51,296 nt of DNA from an alpha proteobacterium AAP81b (GTDB lineage Bacteria; Pseudomonadota; Alphaproteobacteria; Sphingomonadales; Sphingomonadaceae). Every line of letters starts with the position of its first letter. The stretch's first letter is position 1. Of the stretch, positions 16,547-34,133 are shown piece by piece. The notes under the pieces are model-generated. The model worked only from the letters and a program-made list of their open reading frames with translations, had not been told where the DNA came from and ran no database searches. A program made the translations under genes and the position numbers. The stretch spans positions 1 to 51,296 of the forward strand of contig LJHX01000087.1 of assembly GCA_001295935.1 (NCBI GenBank), written 5' to 3'.

Positions 16547-16939
16547 ATGACCGCCAATCTCGCCACCAATTTCGTCCATCTCGGCCTCGGCGCGACGGCG
16601 GTGCCGCAGCCCGCGTTCAGCGGCATGGACTGGTACCAGGGTTATGGCGCGCGCCACGATGGCGACGGCGCCGAGGGGCGGCTGGTCAGCCTCTACACTT
16701 TCGATAGCTCGTGGGACTCTTGGGAAATGCACCCCGCCGGCGAGGAGCTGGTGGTCTGCACCGCCGGCAGCATCACCCTGACCCAGGAGGCGCCCGATGG
16801 CACGCTGACGACGGTCACCCTCGATCCCGGCGACTATGTCATCAACCCCCGCGGCGTCTGGCACACTGCCGACGTGACCACGCCCTGCACCTGCCTGTTC
16901 ATCACCGCCGGGCTCGGCACCGAGCACCGCCCGCGCTGA
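16547..16939 (+). CDS. Cupin-domain protein
   Basis: A 130-residue small beta-barrel protein. The cupin pattern is recognisable: EMHPAGEELVVCTAGSITL in the first motif (His and Glu as metal ligands) and LDPGDYVINPRGVWHTA in the second (Pro, Gly and His). Single-domain cupins may be enzymes, isomerases or sensors of small molecules, and the substrate is not evident. CGGAG lies about 10 nt upstream of the ATG. It sits directly before the rpoB promoter region, where ribosomal protein genes would usually be found. Confidence 0.8.
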   Translation: MTANLATNFVHLGLGATAVPQPAFSGMDWYQGYGARHDGDGAEGRLVSLYTFDSSWDSWEMHPAGEELVVCTAGSITLTQEAPDGTLTTVTLDPGDYVINPRGVWHTADVTTPCTCLFITAGLGTEHRPR

Positions 16940-16958
16940 GCGATGCCCGCGCCGGCGG

Positions 16959-16987
16959 TTGACGCGAGCGCCGGGCTTTCCTACATG
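16959..16987 (+). promoter_or_regulatory. Candidate promoter of rpoBC
   Basis: TTGACG (16959-16964), a 17-nt spacer and TACATG (16982-16987). The -35 is near consensus and spacing is ideal; the -10 is weaker. A start near 16994 would give a leader of about 160 nt before rpoB. Confidence 0.45.
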
Positions 16988-17000
16988 GCCCGGCTCGACA

Positions 17001-17091
17001 GCCGTTCGGGACATGGCGTTCGCGCAAGCGCCATACGAAAGGAACGGCTATCGTCTCCGTGCCGTGCCGGTGCTGGCGGCCCCTTTGGGGC
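17001..17091 (+). promoter_or_regulatory. Structured leader upstream of rpoB
   Basis: The stem GCCGTTC (17001-17007) / GAACGGC (17042-17048) encloses an inner stem ATGGCG (17013-17018) / CGCCAT (17029-17034). A second hairpin GCCCC-TTT-GGGGC lies at 17079-17091. There is no T-run after either, so this is a folded 5' leader and not an obvious terminator. A role in attenuation or RNA processing is possible but unproven. Confidence 0.4.
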
Positions 17092-17155
17092 TGACGCGCT
17101 GGCGCTGTGCGGTCGCGCTCCCGCTATTCTTTCGTCGGTGAGGCAGATTCTTCTT

Positions 17156-21313
<4,158 letters not shown>

Positions 21314-21321
21314 GCGCCGAT

Positions 21322-21443
21322 TTCCCCTCTCCCCTCGAGGGAGAGGGGTGGCGCGCAGCGCCGGGGTGAGGGTGAGTGCCAGATTCACCCTCACCCCGCT
21401 CGCCCAAGGGGCGAGTCGCCCTCTCCCTCAAGGGGAGAGGGAA
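21322..21443. repeat. Palindromic doublet (family A) between rpoB and rpoC
   Basis: Two inverted arms, 21322-21377 and 21385-21443, separated by only 7 nt. Each arm has an outer hairpin (CCCCTCTCCC..GAGAGGGG type), an inner hairpin and a tail GGGTGAGGGTGAG. The inner hairpin is GGCGCGCAGCGCC in the left arm but GCTCGCCC-AA-GGGGCGAG in the right, so fold is kept while sequence differs. The same arms flank the DUF559 gene at 34134-34598. It lies inside the rpoBC transcript and could affect RNA stability or attenuation. Confidence 0.85.
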
Positions 21444-21452
21444 GGCAGTTAG

Positions 21453-25634
<4,182 letters not shown>

Positions 25635-25658
25635 GCTCGACCGACTTGCCGGAAATCG

Positions 25659-25690
25659 GGCCGCGCTTCACCAGAAGCGCGGCCTTTTTT
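25659..25690 (+). terminator. Rho-independent terminator of rpoBC
   Basis: A perfect 11-bp stem GGCCGCGCTTC / GAAGCGCGGCC with loop ACCA, followed directly by TTTTTT, 25 nt after the rpoC stop. This is the best intrinsic terminator in the window. Confidence 0.92.
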
Positions 25691-25691
25691 C

Positions 25692-25750
25692 TCCCCTCCC
25701 GCTTGCGGGGAGTCGAAGACGGCGCGCAGCGCCAGCGGTCGGGGGAGGGA
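25692..25750. repeat. Palindromic repeat (family B) downstream of rpoC
   Basis: CCCCTCCCGCTTGCGGGGAG forms an outer hairpin. It is followed by the inner hairpin GGCGCGCAGCGCC and a G-rich tail ending GGGGGAGGG. The same sequence in variant form occurs at 40573-40634. The remainder of the gap to the glycosyltransferase shows nothing recognisable. Confidence 0.7.
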
Positions 25751-25879
25751 AGTCGCTGCCCCAAACGAAGTCACGCCGCCGCCCAGGCGCCACCCCGCAC
25801 GAATCGCGCCCCTGCCCCACTGCCGCCCAACCTCGGCCAAGATTGGCGCGTAAAGGCAGCCAAGTCAGTTTGAGGATGC

Positions 25880-27121
25880 TTGCCCTTGGCCACGGCCTAT
25901 CGCCTGCCCGACCCCGTCCCGGTGCCTGTCGCCGAGCCCCCCTATATGCCCCCCGCACCGCCCCTTTCGCTCGCCACCCGCCCCCTGCGCATCGCGCTAT
26001 TCTCGGGCAATTACAATTACGTCCGCGACGGCGCCAACCAGGCGCTCAACCGCCTCGTCGCCTTTTTCGAATCGCGCGGCAACATCGTCCGCGTCTTTTC
26101 GCCAACGAGCGATACCCCGGCCTTTCCGCCGGCGGGCACGCTGATTTCGGTGCCGTCGATCGGCTTTCCGGGGCGCGGCGAATATCGCGTCGCGCGCGGC
26201 CTGCCCGAAAACCTGAAGCGCGAGATCCGCGCTTTCGCCCCCGACATCTTCCATCTTTCCTCGCCCGATCTGCTCGGCCATTCCGCCAAGAAGCTCGCCA
26301 AGGCGATGGGGGTGCCGGTCGTCGCCTCGTTCCACACCCGCTTCGAAACCTATTTCGAATATTATAACCTCGGCTTTGTCCGGCCGATCATCGAGCGGGT
26401 CTATCGCGGCTTCTATGCCGGCCTCGACGAGATTTTCGTCACCTCGGCGGGCTTCGGCGAGGTGCTGCGCGAGAAGAATTACATCCCGCATTGGGCGGTG
26501 TGGAGCCGCGGTGTCGACAAGCTGCGCTTCAATCCCGCCAAGCGCTCGCTCGCCTGGCGGCGCGAGATCGGCATCGCCGACGATGATGTCGTTATCGGCT
26601 TCGTCGGCCGGCTGGTGCTGGAAAAAGGTCTCGACACCATCGCCGCGATCGTCGCCGAACTGAACGCCCGCGGCATTCCCCACAAGCTGCTCGTCGTCGG
26701 CGACGGGCCGGCGCGCGAGCATTTCGCGGCGCAGGTCCCGGGTGCCATCTTCACCGGGTTCCTCGACGGCGAAGCGCTGGCGCGCGCCTTCGCCAGCGCC
26801 GACATGCTGCTCAATCCGTCGACCACCGAAACCTTCGGCAACATCAATCTCGAAGCGATGGCAAGCCGCATCCCCGTGGTCGCGGCGATCGCCACCGGCA
26901 GCAATTGCCTGATCGACGATGGCGCCAATGGCCGGCTGGTACCCGCCGGCGATGTCGGCGCCTTTGCCGATGCGCTGACGCTCTACCTGACCGACGCCGA
27001 GGCGCGCGCCGCCTCCGGCGCCGAAGGCCTGCGCCGCGCCGAAGGCTATGATTGGGACAGCATCAACAACGTCGTGCTGACGCGCTATCACGAGATTCTC
27101 GCCGCCAAAGTTGCAAACTAG
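25880..27121 (+). CDS. GT4 family glycosyltransferase
   Basis: A 413-residue retaining glycosyltransferase of the GT-B fold. The N-domain begins after a proline-rich leader at LRIALFSGNYNYVRDGANQ, with the glycine-like loop of GT4 enzymes. The C-domain has GFVGRLVLEKGLD and the nucleotide-sugar site NPSTTETFGNINLEAMA (E-x7-E near residue 315). It resembles GDP-mannose-dependent alpha-mannosyltransferases and SQD2-type lipid glycosyltransferases, so membrane glycolipid synthesis is a reasonable guess. The start is probably TTG at 25880, with GAGGA just upstream; ATG at 25946 in the same frame is the alternative. An ATG at 25876 is in another frame. Confidence 0.88.
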   Translation: MPLATAYRLPDPVPVPVAEPPYMPPAPPLSLATRPLRIALFSGNYNYVRDGANQALNRLVAFFESRGNIVRVFSPTSDTPAFPPAGTLISVPSIGFPGRGEYRVARGLPENLKREIRAFAPDIFHLSSPDLLGHSAKKLAKAMGVPVVASFHTRFETYFEYYNLGFVRPIIERVYRGFYAGLDEIFVTSAGFGEVLREKNYIPHWAVWSRGVDKLRFNPAKRSLAWRREIGIADDDVVIGFVGRLVLEKGLDTIAAIVAELNARGIPHKLLVVGDGPAREHFAAQVPGAIFTGFLDGEALARAFASADMLLNPSTTETFGNINLEAMASRIPVVAAIATGSNCLIDDGANGRLVPAGDVGAFADALTLYLTDAEARAASGAEGLRRAEGYDWDSINNVVLTRYHEILAAKVAN

Positions 27122-27139
27122 CCGGCAAGGCCCCATATC
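27111..27139 (+). promoter_or_regulatory. Candidate ssrA promoter
   Basis: TTGCAA (27111-27116), 17 nt and CATATC (27134-27139), overlapping the end of the glycosyltransferase gene. Just downstream, CCGGGC-TTCG-GCCCGG makes a tetraloop hairpin at the likely 5' end of the tmRNA precursor. Confidence 0.35.
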
Positions 27140-27145
27140 GGGCGC

Positions 27146-27489
27146 GCCGGGCTTCGGCCCGGATATGGCGATAAACGATGTCGTGGAATAGATGCAGCGG
27201 ACCCGGGGGCAGTACCCGGCGACTCCACCAACACCCCCCGGTTGTCGCGGGATGAATGGGGTCGAACCAGGATCGACGTGTATTCAAAGACGATGTTTTC
27301 GCCCGGCCTGAATGCGCCGTAAAACCGTTCATTCACACAAATGCCAACGACAACGAGGCATTCGCAATCGCAGCGTAACCCGGTCCTAACGGACTAAGTT
27401 ACACTGGCCGAAAGCGCGGGACGGGCCGCCCCGGGCAACAGAAGCGGAAACCGGCGGTACGGGGAGCACCGAGCAACAGAAGCTCCCCA
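27146..27489 (+). ncRNA. ssrA: tmRNA, two-piece circularly permuted (alphaproteobacterial type)
   Basis: Rescues stalled ribosomes and tags the unfinished protein for proteolysis. The acceptor piece comes first and ends CGACTCCACCA at 27230. The coding piece starts near GGGGTCG at 27258. These ends pair as a 7-bp acceptor stem with a G3-U70 pair, the alanine identity element. The tag frame at 27343-27378 reads ANDNEAFAIAA followed by TAA, ending in the AA needed for ClpXP recognition. A terminal stem GGGGAGC / GCTCCCC (27461-27467, 27482-27488) marks the 3' side. The outer ends are approximate. It is directly upstream of sspB, whose product binds the tag. Confidence 0.93.
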
Positions 27490-27571
27490 CTTTCGCCTTT
27501 CGTCCCCGCCCGGCTTGACCCCGGCGCCGCCCCGCGTCACCTAGGCGCCTGCCCCGTAGCCGAGTTTTTCC

Positions 27572-28038
27572 GTGTCCGAGACGCCCGCCGACAGCCTGAT
27601 CCCCTATGACGAGATCGTCCAGGACGCGCTGCGCACCGTCGTTCGGCGCGTGCTGCTACGAATCGATGCCGAGGGCGGGCTCCCTGGGGCGCATCATTTC
27701 TACATCGCCTTCCGCACTCGCGCCCCGGGAGTCGATATCCCGCGCCACCTGCTCGAACGCTATCCCGACGAGATGACCATCGTCATCCAGCACCGCTATT
27801 GGGACCTGAAGATCGAGGAGGGTTTCTTCGAGATCGGCCTCAGCTTCAACCAGGTGCCGGCGAAGCTCGTCGTGCCCTTCGATGCCGTTACCGGCTTCGT
27901 CGATCCGGCGGTCAATTTCGCCTTGCAGTTCGCGCCCAAGGAAGGCGACGCCATTGCCGCCGCCGAACCCGAGCCCGAACCGCCGCCGCCGCAGGACCCC
28001 GGCTCGAACGTCGTCACCCTCGATCGCTTCCGGAAAAA

Positions 28039-28042
<4 letters not shown>
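27572..28042 (+). CDS. sspB: SspB-type ClpXP adaptor protein
   Basis: A 156-residue adaptor that binds ssrA-tagged substrates and delivers them to ClpXP. The SspB fold is recognisable: [17 protein letters not shown], then [12 protein letters not shown] and [20 protein letters not shown], as in alphaproteobacterial (Caulobacter-like) members. A flexible acidic and proline-rich linker ([13 protein letters not shown]) leads to a C-terminal [10 protein letters not shown] that probably docks on ClpX. The start is GTG at 27572. It lies immediately after ssrA, and its stop overlaps the fumC start (ATGA). Confidence 0.9.
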
Positions 28043-29418
<1,376 letters not shown>

Positions 29419-29439
29419 CCCGCGGCGGGGACGCCTCTA

Positions 29440-29465
29440 CTCCCCTCCCGCATGCGGGAGGGGAG
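29440..29465. repeat. Perfect 26-bp palindrome (family B outer hairpin)
   Basis: CTCCCCTCCCGCA followed by its exact reverse complement, in the fumC-gmk gap. It matches the outer hairpin of the family B repeats at 25692 and 40573 but lacks a clear inner hairpin copy; CCAGCGCCGTCGCGCGCG follows. It could act as a processing or termination structure between the two genes. Confidence 0.7.
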
Positions 29466-29533
29466 CCAGCGCCGTCGCGCGCGTTCGGCGATCCTGGCGT
29501 GACGACGCCCCTCGCATCCGCTAACGCCCCGCG

Positions 29534-30187
29534 ATGACCAGCTTCGCCCGTTCCTCGCAGCGCACCCCCGCCCGCCGCGGCCTGATGTTCGTGCTGTCGT
29601 CGCCGTCGGGCGCCGGCAAGACCACCCTCTCGCGCCGCCTGCTCGCCGAGGATCCCGGCATCCTGCTGTCGGTCAGCGCCACCACCCGCCCGCCGCGGCC
29701 GGGCGAAATCGACGGCAGCGACTATTATTTCGTCAGTCCTGCGCGTTTCGCCGAAATGGTGGCCAATGACGAACTTCTCGAATGGGCGACGGTGTTCGGC
29801 AATCGCTATGGCACGCCGCGCGCCCCCGTCGAGGCGGCGCTCCACGCCGGTCGTGACGTCCTCTTCGATATCGACTGGCAGGGCACCCAGCAGTTGCAAC
29901 AGACCGATGCGGCGTCGGACCTCGTCCGCGTCTTCATCCTGCCCCCCGATTTGGCCGAGCTCGAGCGCCGGCTGACGACGCGCGCCACCGACGCCGACGA
30001 CGTCATCGCCGGGCGCATGGCGCGCGCCCGCGACGAGATCAGCCATTGGGGCGAATATGATTATATCCTGATCAACGACGATGCCGACGTCTGCCTGGCC
30101 GAGATCCGCTCGATCCTTGCCGCCGAACGCCTGCGCCGCAAACGCCAATTGGGCCTCGCGGCGTTCGTCCGCGACATGCTGGGTTAA
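29534..30187 (+). CDS. gmk: Guanylate kinase
   Basis: A 217-residue enzyme phosphorylating GMP to GDP. It has the P-loop SSPSGAGKTT at residues 22-31, the GMP-binding SATTRPPRPGEIDGSDYYFV, and VLFDIDWQGTQQL. It is slightly longer than E. coli Gmk owing to about 15 extra N-terminal residues (SFARSSQRTPARRG). It follows fumC after 115 nt containing a palindrome. Identification is secure. Confidence 0.96.
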   Translation: MTSFARSSQRTPARRGLMFVLSSPSGAGKTTLSRRLLAEDPGILLSVSATTRPPRPGEIDGSDYYFVSPARFAEMVANDELLEWATVFGNRYGTPRAPVEAALHAGRDVLFDIDWQGTQQLQQTDAASDLVRVFILPPDLAELERRLTTRATDADDVIAGRMARARDEISHWGEYDYILINDDADVCLAEIRSILAAERLRRKRQLGLAAFVRDMLG

Positions 30188-30212
30188 GCCGTTGGCGGGC
30201 AGGAGAAAACCC

Positions 30213-30812
30213 ATGCGCTTCTGCCTCCTGCCGCTCTGCCTTGCGCTTGCCGCGCCGGCGTTCGCCGCGCCACCCCCCGACGCCAGCTGGCAGGCGTTGA
30301 TCCGCCCCGACGACCGCAAGCGCCTGACCGGGCTGTGGCGCGCCTGGACGCGCGCGGTCGGCGAAGTTCATCAGGAAGGCGCCGACCTCGACGCGCTCGG
30401 CGCCCTCGGCGACCCCGGCGCCGCGCGCGCCGGCCTGCCGCCGCCGCCGGGACGCTATCGCTGCCGACTGGTGCGCCTCGGCCGCGGTGACGCGGCGCCC
30501 AGCGGCATGCCGGTGGTCGGCGAACTGCCCGGTGGCGCCTGCACGGTGACCGCGGTCGATGGCGGGCTGTGGTTCGAGCAACTGGAAGGGCCGCAACGGG
30601 TCGCCGGCAAGCTGTGGGCCGATGGCGAGCGCCAGGTTTTCCTGGGGTCGATCAAGCTCGCCGGCGAGGCCGGCGTGATGGCCTATGGCGACGACCGCGC
30701 CCGCGACCAGGTCGGCGTGCTGCGCGCCATCGGAGAGGGCCGCTGGCGACTCGAACTGCCGTGGCCGCGCTGGCAGTCCGACCTTTGCCTCGTCGAGATC
30801 GTCGCCGGCTGA
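30213..30812 (+). CDS. DUF4893-type exported protein
   Basis: A 199-residue protein with a signal peptide (MRFCLLPLCLALAAPAFA). The mature part has DRKRLTGLWRAWTRAVGEV, GRYRCRLVRLG, GPQRVAGKLWADGERQVFLGS and WRLELPWPRWQSDLCLVEIV, which I recognise as the DUF4893 family common in sphingomonads. The function is unknown; probably periplasmic. AGGAG stands before the ATG at 30213. The longer open frame overlapping gmk was not used. Confidence 0.75.
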   Translation: MRFCLLPLCLALAAPAFAAPPPDASWQALIRPDDRKRLTGLWRAWTRAVGEVHQEGADLDALGALGDPGAARAGLPPPPGRYRCRLVRLGRGDAAPSGMPVVGELPGGACTVTAVDGGLWFEQLEGPQRVAGKLWADGERQVFLGSIKLAGEAGVMAYGDDRARDQVGVLRAIGEGRWRLELPWPRWQSDLCLVEIVAG

Positions 30813-30851
30813 GCGCTTGCCTTTGCGCGGCCATCGCCCTCCTATGCGCGT

Positions 30852-32147
30852 ATGATCCTTCGCCCGCTCGCCATCGCCGCTCTCGTTGCCGTGCCTGCCA
30901 CCGCCCAGCCGGCGCCGCCCGCTCCCGGCGGCGATTTGGTGGCACTCTACAAGGACCTGCATCGCAACCCCGAACTGTCGCTGCAGGAAGTCCGCACCAG
31001 CGCCATCCTCGCCGGCGAGGCGCGCGCCGCGGGCTTCACCGTCACCGAACAGGTCGGCGGCACCGGCGTCGTTGCCGTCCTCAAGAACGGCGCGGGGCCG
31101 ACGGTGCTGGTCCGCACCGACATGGACGGGCTGCCGGTCAAGGAGGCCACCGGGCTGGCGTTCGCCAGCGCCGCGATGGGCAAGGCCAGCGATGGCAGCG
31201 CGACGCCGGTCATGCACGCCTGCGGCCATGACCTGCACATGACGGTGTGGACCGGTGTCGCCCGGCAGCTTGCGGCAACACGGGCGACATGGTCGGGCAC
31301 CGTCGTCATGATCGCCCAGCCCGCCGAGGAAATCAGCAAGGGCGCCGCCGCCATGCTTGCCGACGGCCTCTACACGCGCTTCCCCAAGCCGCAGTTCACC
31401 CTGGCGCTGCACGACGACAACCGCATTCCCGCCGGGCAGGTCAGCGTGCCGGCGCGCGCCGCGCTGTCGATCTCCAACAGCGTCGACATCGTCGTGCGCG
31501 GCGTTTCCGGCCATGGCGCCTATCCGCAGACGACCAGGGACCCGGTGGCGCTGGCGGCGCGCATCGTCATGGGGCTGCAGACCATTGTCGCGCGCGAGAA
31601 CGATCCGTTCAAGCCGGCGGTGGTCACCGTCGGGTCGATTCACGGTGGCACCAAGCACAATATCATCCCCGACGAGGTGCGGCTGCAACTGACGGTGCGC
31701 AGTTACGACAAGGCGCAGCAGGCGCGACTGCTCGCCGCCATTGCGCGGGTGGCCAAGGGCGAGGCGATCGCCGCCGGCATGCCCGATGCGCTGCTGCCGA
31801 TCGTCACCGGCAACGAGGGCACCCAGCCGACGCTCAACTCCCCCGAACTGGCGGCGCGGGTGACGACGCTATTCGAGACGCGCTTCGGCAAGGACCGCGT
31901 GGTGACGCTCGACCCGTCGATGGCGAGCGAGGATTTCTATGCCTTCGGCGCCGCCGATCCGGCGATTCAGACGGTGATCTTCTGGCTCGGCGCCGCGCCG
32001 CACGATGCCTTTGCCGCGGCCGCGGCCGGCGGGGCGCCAGTGCCGTCGCTGCACAACAGCGGCTGGGCGCCGGAAGCGCCGCTGGCGATCACGACCGGGG
32101 TGGAGGCGATGACGGCGGCGGTGACGATGCTGCTGCCCAAGCGGTAG
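30852..32147 (+). CDS. M20D family amidohydrolase, exported
   Basis: A 431-residue metal-dependent amidohydrolase of the hippurate hydrolase / IAA-amino acid hydrolase / AbgA-like type. A signal peptide (MILRPLAIAALVAVPATA) predicts the periplasm. Motifs in order: HRNPELSLQE, RTDMDGLPVKE, HACGHDLHMTV (metal-binding Cys and His), QPAEEISKGA (Glu pair) and SGHGAYPQTTRDPV in the dimerisation domain. SEDFYAFG and LHNSGWAPE near the end complete the site. It cleaves an acyl or aryl amide of an amino acid; the exact substrate is not known. Confidence 0.88.
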   Translation: MILRPLAIAALVAVPATAQPAPPAPGGDLVALYKDLHRNPELSLQEVRTSAILAGEARAAGFTVTEQVGGTGVVAVLKNGAGPTVLVRTDMDGLPVKEATGLAFASAAMGKASDGSATPVMHACGHDLHMTVWTGVARQLAATRATWSGTVVMIAQPAEEISKGAAAMLADGLYTRFPKPQFTLALHDDNRIPAGQVSVPARAALSISNSVDIVVRGVSGHGAYPQTTRDPVALAARIVMGLQTIVARENDPFKPAVVTVGSIHGGTKHNIIPDEVRLQLTVRSYDKAQQARLLAAIARVAKGEAIAAGMPDALLPIVTGNEGTQPTLNSPELAARVTTLFETRFGKDRVVTLDPSMASEDFYAFGAADPAIQTVIFWLGAAPHDAFAAAAAGGAPVPSLHNSGWAPEAPLAITTGVEAMTAAVTMLLPKR

Positions 32148-32178
32148 CGGCGGCGGAGTCGAGATACCTCCGTAAACT

Positions 32179-32248
32179 CGTTCATGCCGAGCGAAGTCGA
32201 GGCACGCTCCAGCGGCAGCGCGTGCCTCGACTTCCCTCGGCATGAACG
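32179..32248. repeat. Inverted repeat (family D), GAGCGAAGTCGAG type
   Basis: A 29-nt left arm (32179-32207), containing CATGCCGAGCGAAGTCGAGG, and its near-perfect inverted copy (32220-32248) are separated by 12 nt. It lies 31 nt after the amidohydrolase stop. The motif is of a kind often found dispersed in sphingomonad genomes. Transcribed, it would form a very stable hairpin, perhaps protecting the upstream mRNA; no T-run follows. Confidence 0.75.
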
Positions 32249-32378
32249 GAAAGTAGCGACGCTCCAAGCGTTGGCAGCGTCGGGCCGCCAAGACATTCGA
32301 TCACACTCAGCGAAAGCCTTCATTGGCAACTTCTGCGAACGCCTCGCATTAAGGTCGGACATCCGCCGGAGACCGCCC

Positions 32379-32615
32379 ATGCCCCGCGAACTCGCCAAGA
32401 CGCTGACCTATCTGTCGATCCACCTCACCGTCGGCTTTTCGGTCGCCTATGCGCTGACCGGATCGATCGAGATCGCCGGCGGCATCGCGCTCATCGAGCC
32501 TTGCATCAACGCCGTCGCCTTCTTCTTCCACGAGCGTGCCTGGCGGCGCTTCGATGCGCGTGCCCGGCCGTCGCCGCCGGCCGCCGAGGCAATCCTGACC
32601 GGCGTGCGGGCCTGA
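32379..32615 (+). CDS. DUF2061 small membrane protein
   Basis: A 78-residue protein with two hydrophobic segments in the pattern KTLTYLSIHLTVGFSVAYA and GGIALIEPCINAVAFFFHE, followed by RAW. This is the DUF2061 family (predicted membrane protein, function unknown). The ATG at 32379 starts the family core; the frame is open upstream through the inverted repeat but that part is not conserved-looking. Confidence 0.8.
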   Translation: MPRELAKTLTYLSIHLTVGFSVAYALTGSIEIAGGIALIEPCINAVAFFFHERAWRRFDARARPSPPAAEAILTGVRA

Positions 32616-32688
32616 CAAAAAGCCCAAGGCGGCGATCGGGGACCCCCATGCTACAAGGCCGGGCAAAACCTGCCTTGGGGAGTCCGTC

Positions 32689-34125
32689 ATGCGCGAATAT
32701 CTGAAGTTCTATATCGATGGCGCCTGGGTCGATCCCGCCACGCCGGCGACCCTCGACGTCATCAACCCCGCTACCGAAGCCGTCGCGGGTGTCATCAGCA
32801 TGGGCAGCGCCGCCGATGTCGACGCCGCCGTCGCCGCCGCCCGCAAGGCCTTCCCGAGCTATTCGCGCACCAGCGTCGCCGAGCGCATCGAGCTGCTTGG
32901 CGCGGTCGCTGCCGAATATCAGAAGCGCTATGCCGATATCGCCGCAGCGATCACCGAGGAAATGGGCGCGCCGGGCTGGCTTGCCATGCAGGCGCAGGCA
33001 GCGCTGGGCATCGGCCATATCTCGACCGGCATCGAGGTGCTCAAGAATTACAAGTTCGAGGAACTGCGCGGCACGACGCTGATCGCCAAGGAGCCGATCG
33101 GCGTCTGCGGCTTCATCACGCCGTGGAACTGGCCGATCAACCAGATCGCCTGCAAGGTTGTGCCCGCGCTCGCCACCGGCTGCACCATGGTGCTCAAGCC
33201 GTCGGAAGTCGCGCCCTTCTCGGCGATCCTTTGGGCCGAGGTGCTGCATGCCGCCGGCGTGCCGGCGGGCGTCTTCAACCTGATCAACGGTGACGGCCCG
33301 ACCGTCGGCGCCGCGCTGTCGGCGCATCCCGGGGTCGACATGATGAGCTTCACCGGCTCGACCCGCGCCGGCATCGAAGTGGCGAAGAACGCCGCGCCGA
33401 CGGTCAAGCGCGTTCATCAGGAACTTGGCGGCAAGTCGCCCAACATCGTCCTCGACGACGCCGACCTCGAGGCGGCGGTCAGCGGCGGGGTCAAGGCGGT
33501 GATGATGAACAGCGGCCAGTCGTGCAACGCGCCGACGCGGATGCTGGTGCCCGCCGCCAAGATGGATGCCGCCGCGGCGATCGCCAAGGCGACCGCCGAG
33601 GGCCATACCGTCGGCGATCCCAATGGCAATGCCGCGATGGGCCCGGTGGTCAGCGAGACGCAGTGGCACAAGATCCAGGGGCTGATCCAGAAGGGCATCG
33701 AGGAAGGCGCGACGCTGGTCACCGGCGGCCCCGGCCGGCCCGAGGGGCTGGAGACCGGCTATTATGTCAAGCCGACGGTATTCGCCAATGTCACCAACGA
33801 CATGACGATCGCCCGCGAGGAAATCTTCGGCCCGGTGCTGGCGATGCTGCCCTATGAGGGCGAAGACGCGGCGATCGAGATTGCCAATGACACCGTCTAT
33901 GGCCTGGCCGGCTATGTGCAGGGCGAGCCCGAGCACGCCCGCCAGGTGGCGCGCCAGATCCGCGCCGGCCAGGTCAACATCAACGGCGCCGGCTTCGACC
34001 TGATGGCGCCCTTCGGCGGCTACAAGCAGTCGGGCAACGGCCGCGAATGGGGCGACCATGCCTTCGGTGATTTCCTCGAGACCAAGGCGATCATCGGCTG
34101 GGGTGCTGCCGAAGCAGCCGAGTAA
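32689..34125 (+). CDS. NAD(P)-dependent aldehyde dehydrogenase family protein
   Basis: A 478-residue cytoplasmic oxidoreductase turning aldehydes into acids. Motifs: CGFITPWNWPINQIACKV (cofactor site), FTGSTRAG, catalytic Glu in HQELGGKSPN near residue 245 and catalytic Cys in NSGQSCNAPTR near residue 280, then EEIFGPVLAMLPY. The length is typical. GGGGAG precedes the ATG at 32689. The leader contains CCCAAGGC (32623-32630), which could pair with GCCTTGGG (32672-32679) next to the ribosome site. The specific aldehyde is unknown. Confidence 0.93.
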   Translation: MREYLKFYIDGAWVDPATPATLDVINPATEAVAGVISMGSAADVDAAVAAARKAFPSYSRTSVAERIELLGAVAAEYQKRYADIAAAITEEMGAPGWLAMQAQAALGIGHISTGIEVLKNYKFEELRGTTLIAKEPIGVCGFITPWNWPINQIACKVVPALATGCTMVLKPSEVAPFSAILWAEVLHAAGVPAGVFNLINGDGPTVGAALSAHPGVDMMSFTGSTRAGIEVAKNAAPTVKRVHQELGGKSPNIVLDDADLEAAVSGGVKAVMMNSGQSCNAPTRMLVPAAKMDAAAAIAKATAEGHTVGDPNGNAAMGPVVSETQWHKIQGLIQKGIEEGATLVTGGPGRPEGLETGYYVKPTVFANVTNDMTIAREEIFGPVLAMLPYEGEDAAIEIANDTVYGLAGYVQGEPEHARQVARQIRAGQVNINGAGFDLMAPFGGYKQSGNGREWGDHAFGDFLETKAIIGWGAAEAAE

Positions 34126-34133
34126 ATGCAGCC

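Noticed and set aside
16943-17155. Upstream in-frame extension of rpoB
   Set aside because: RpoB homologues begin near MATQIKPPF, and the upstream part holds promoter and hairpin sequence.
27148-27165. CCGGGC-TTCG-GCCCGG hairpin as terminator of the glycosyltransferase gene
   Set aside because: No T-run follows, and it lies at the likely 5' end of the tmRNA precursor.
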